A DNA stretch of 5,068 nt, from positions 1-5,068 of the forward strand of contig URZG01000176.1 in assembly GCA_900552325.1 (NCBI GenBank), in the 5' to 3' direction. Shown one piece after another: positions 4,567 through 5,068 of this stretch. Under the pieces are notes generated by a model, which did not search any database, was not told the origin of the DNA, and saw only the letters and a list, made by a program, of their open reading frames with translations. Position 1 is the first letter of the stretch; each line of letters opens with the position of its first letter. The position numbers and the translations under genes were made by a program. The stretch is from an uncultured Porphyromonadaceae bacterium (GTDB lineage: Bacteria > Bacteroidota > Bacteroidia > Bacteroidales > Muribaculaceae).

Positions 4567-5068
4567 AAATGTGTTCGGCGATCTGGACGGCGTTGAGGGC
4601 GGCGCCTTTGCGGATCTGGTCGGAGACGGTCCAGAAGGTGAGGGCGTTGTCGGAGGCAAGGTCGGCGCGGAGACGGCCTACGTAGACGGGGTCGTGGTGG
4701 GCCAGGTCGAGGGGCATGGGGTAGACGCGGTTGGCGGGGTCGTCCATCAGCACTACTCCGGGAGCGGCGGCAAAGGCCTGACGGGCCTGCTCCACGGTGA
4801 CGGGGCTCTCGGTCTCCACCCAGATGGCCTCGGAATGAGCGCGCATCACGGGAACGCGTACGCAGGTGGCGCTGACCCGGATGGTGTCGGAGTGCATGAT
4901 CTTGCGCGTCTCGTGGAACATCTTCATCTCCTCCTTCGTGTAGTCGTTGTCGGTGAAGACGTCAATATGCGGAATCACGTTATAGGCCAGCTGGAAAGCG
5001 AATTTCTCCACCGTAGGCTCCTTGCCCGCAACCAGTTCGGCATGCTGTTCCACCAGTTCGGCCATGCC
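4550..5068 (-). CDS. asd: Aspartate-semialdehyde dehydrogenase, C-terminal half (starts beyond right edge)
   Basis: Cytoplasmic NADP-dependent enzyme that reduces aspartyl phosphate to aspartate semialdehyde, the branch-point step towards lysine/diaminopimelate, threonine and methionine. The window holds the last 172 codons plus stop; the family is about 330-340 residues, so the nucleotide-binding half and the catalytic cysteine lie outside. Recognisable segments are FAFQLAYNVIPHIDVF, YTKEEMKMFHETRKIM and SATCVRVPVMRAHSEAIWVE, the last with the expected substrate-binding Arg (codon 4858-4856) and active-site His (codon 4837-4835). Near the end is QIRKGAALNAVQIAEH. The Met at 5065 is internal, because the frame runs on upstream and half the enzyme would be lacking. 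The final residues, LKARG and the TAG stop, are encoded by the right inverted repeat of the adjacent element, so the native C-terminus was probably slightly different. Core residues look intact, so the enzyme should be functional. Confidence 0.93.
   Translation of the reverse strand, partial: GMAELVEQHAELVAGKEPTVEKFAFQLAYNVIPHIDVFTDNDYTKEEMKMFHETRKIMHSDTIRVSATCVRVPVMRAHSEAIWVETESPVTVEQARQAFAAAPGVVLMDDPANRVYPMPLDLAHHDPVYVGRLRADLASDNALTFWTVSDQIRKGAALNAVQIAEHILKARG

Noticed and set aside
5063..5065. ATG at 5065 as the start of asd
   Set aside because: The frame continues upstream to the window edge and the enzyme would lack its nucleotide-binding half and catalytic cysteine, so this Met is internal.

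Overview
The window looks like a chromosomal segment of a member of the Bacteroidales, plausibly a higher-GC lineage such as Muribaculaceae. The reasons are the fumarate reductase/succinate dehydrogenase gene order (cytochrome b subunit then flavoprotein), a promoter of the Bacteroidota type (TTG, 20-nt spacer, TAnnTTTG), the absence of clear Shine-Dalgarno sequences, and a four-helix-bundle (23S rRNA intervening-sequence protein family) gene. The genus is inference. Every recognisable gene is on the minus strand, so transcription runs from high to low coordinates.

Layout in transcription order: (1) 5068-4550, the C-terminal half of aspartate-semialdehyde dehydrogenase (asd), entering from outside the window. 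(2) 4566-3925, a 642-bp compact insertion bounded by 42-bp inverted repeats (39 of 42 positions match) built from a 7-bp unit; it carries one gene, a 129-residue four-helix-bundle protein at 4446-4057. (3) 3954-1798, a 718-residue CPA2-type cation:proton antiporter with a C-terminal universal-stress-like region; its only available start codons are TTGs at its extreme 5' end, and two of the three lie in the insertion's repeat. (4) 1797-1630, an AT-rich intergenic region with a well-formed promoter and a GC-rich perfect palindrome. (5) 1629-727, the cytochrome b subunit of fumarate reductase/succinate dehydrogenase, with an unusual cysteine-rich C-terminal tail. (6) 708-1, the N-terminal 236 residues of the flavoprotein subunit, running off the left edge.

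The frd/sdh genes form an operon for quinone-linked fumarate/succinate interconversion. The main point of interest is the four-helix-bundle insertion. Its size, its terminal inverted repeats and its single IVP-family gene copy the architecture of the intervening sequences found in some bacterial 23S rRNA genes, but here it sits between two protein genes. Its two ends supply the last codons and stop of asd and the apparent first codons of the antiporter. Other points worth a look are the missing canonical aspartate in the antiporter core, a G-quadruplex-type purine tract inside the element, and the periplasm-facing Cys-rich tail of the cytochrome subunit.
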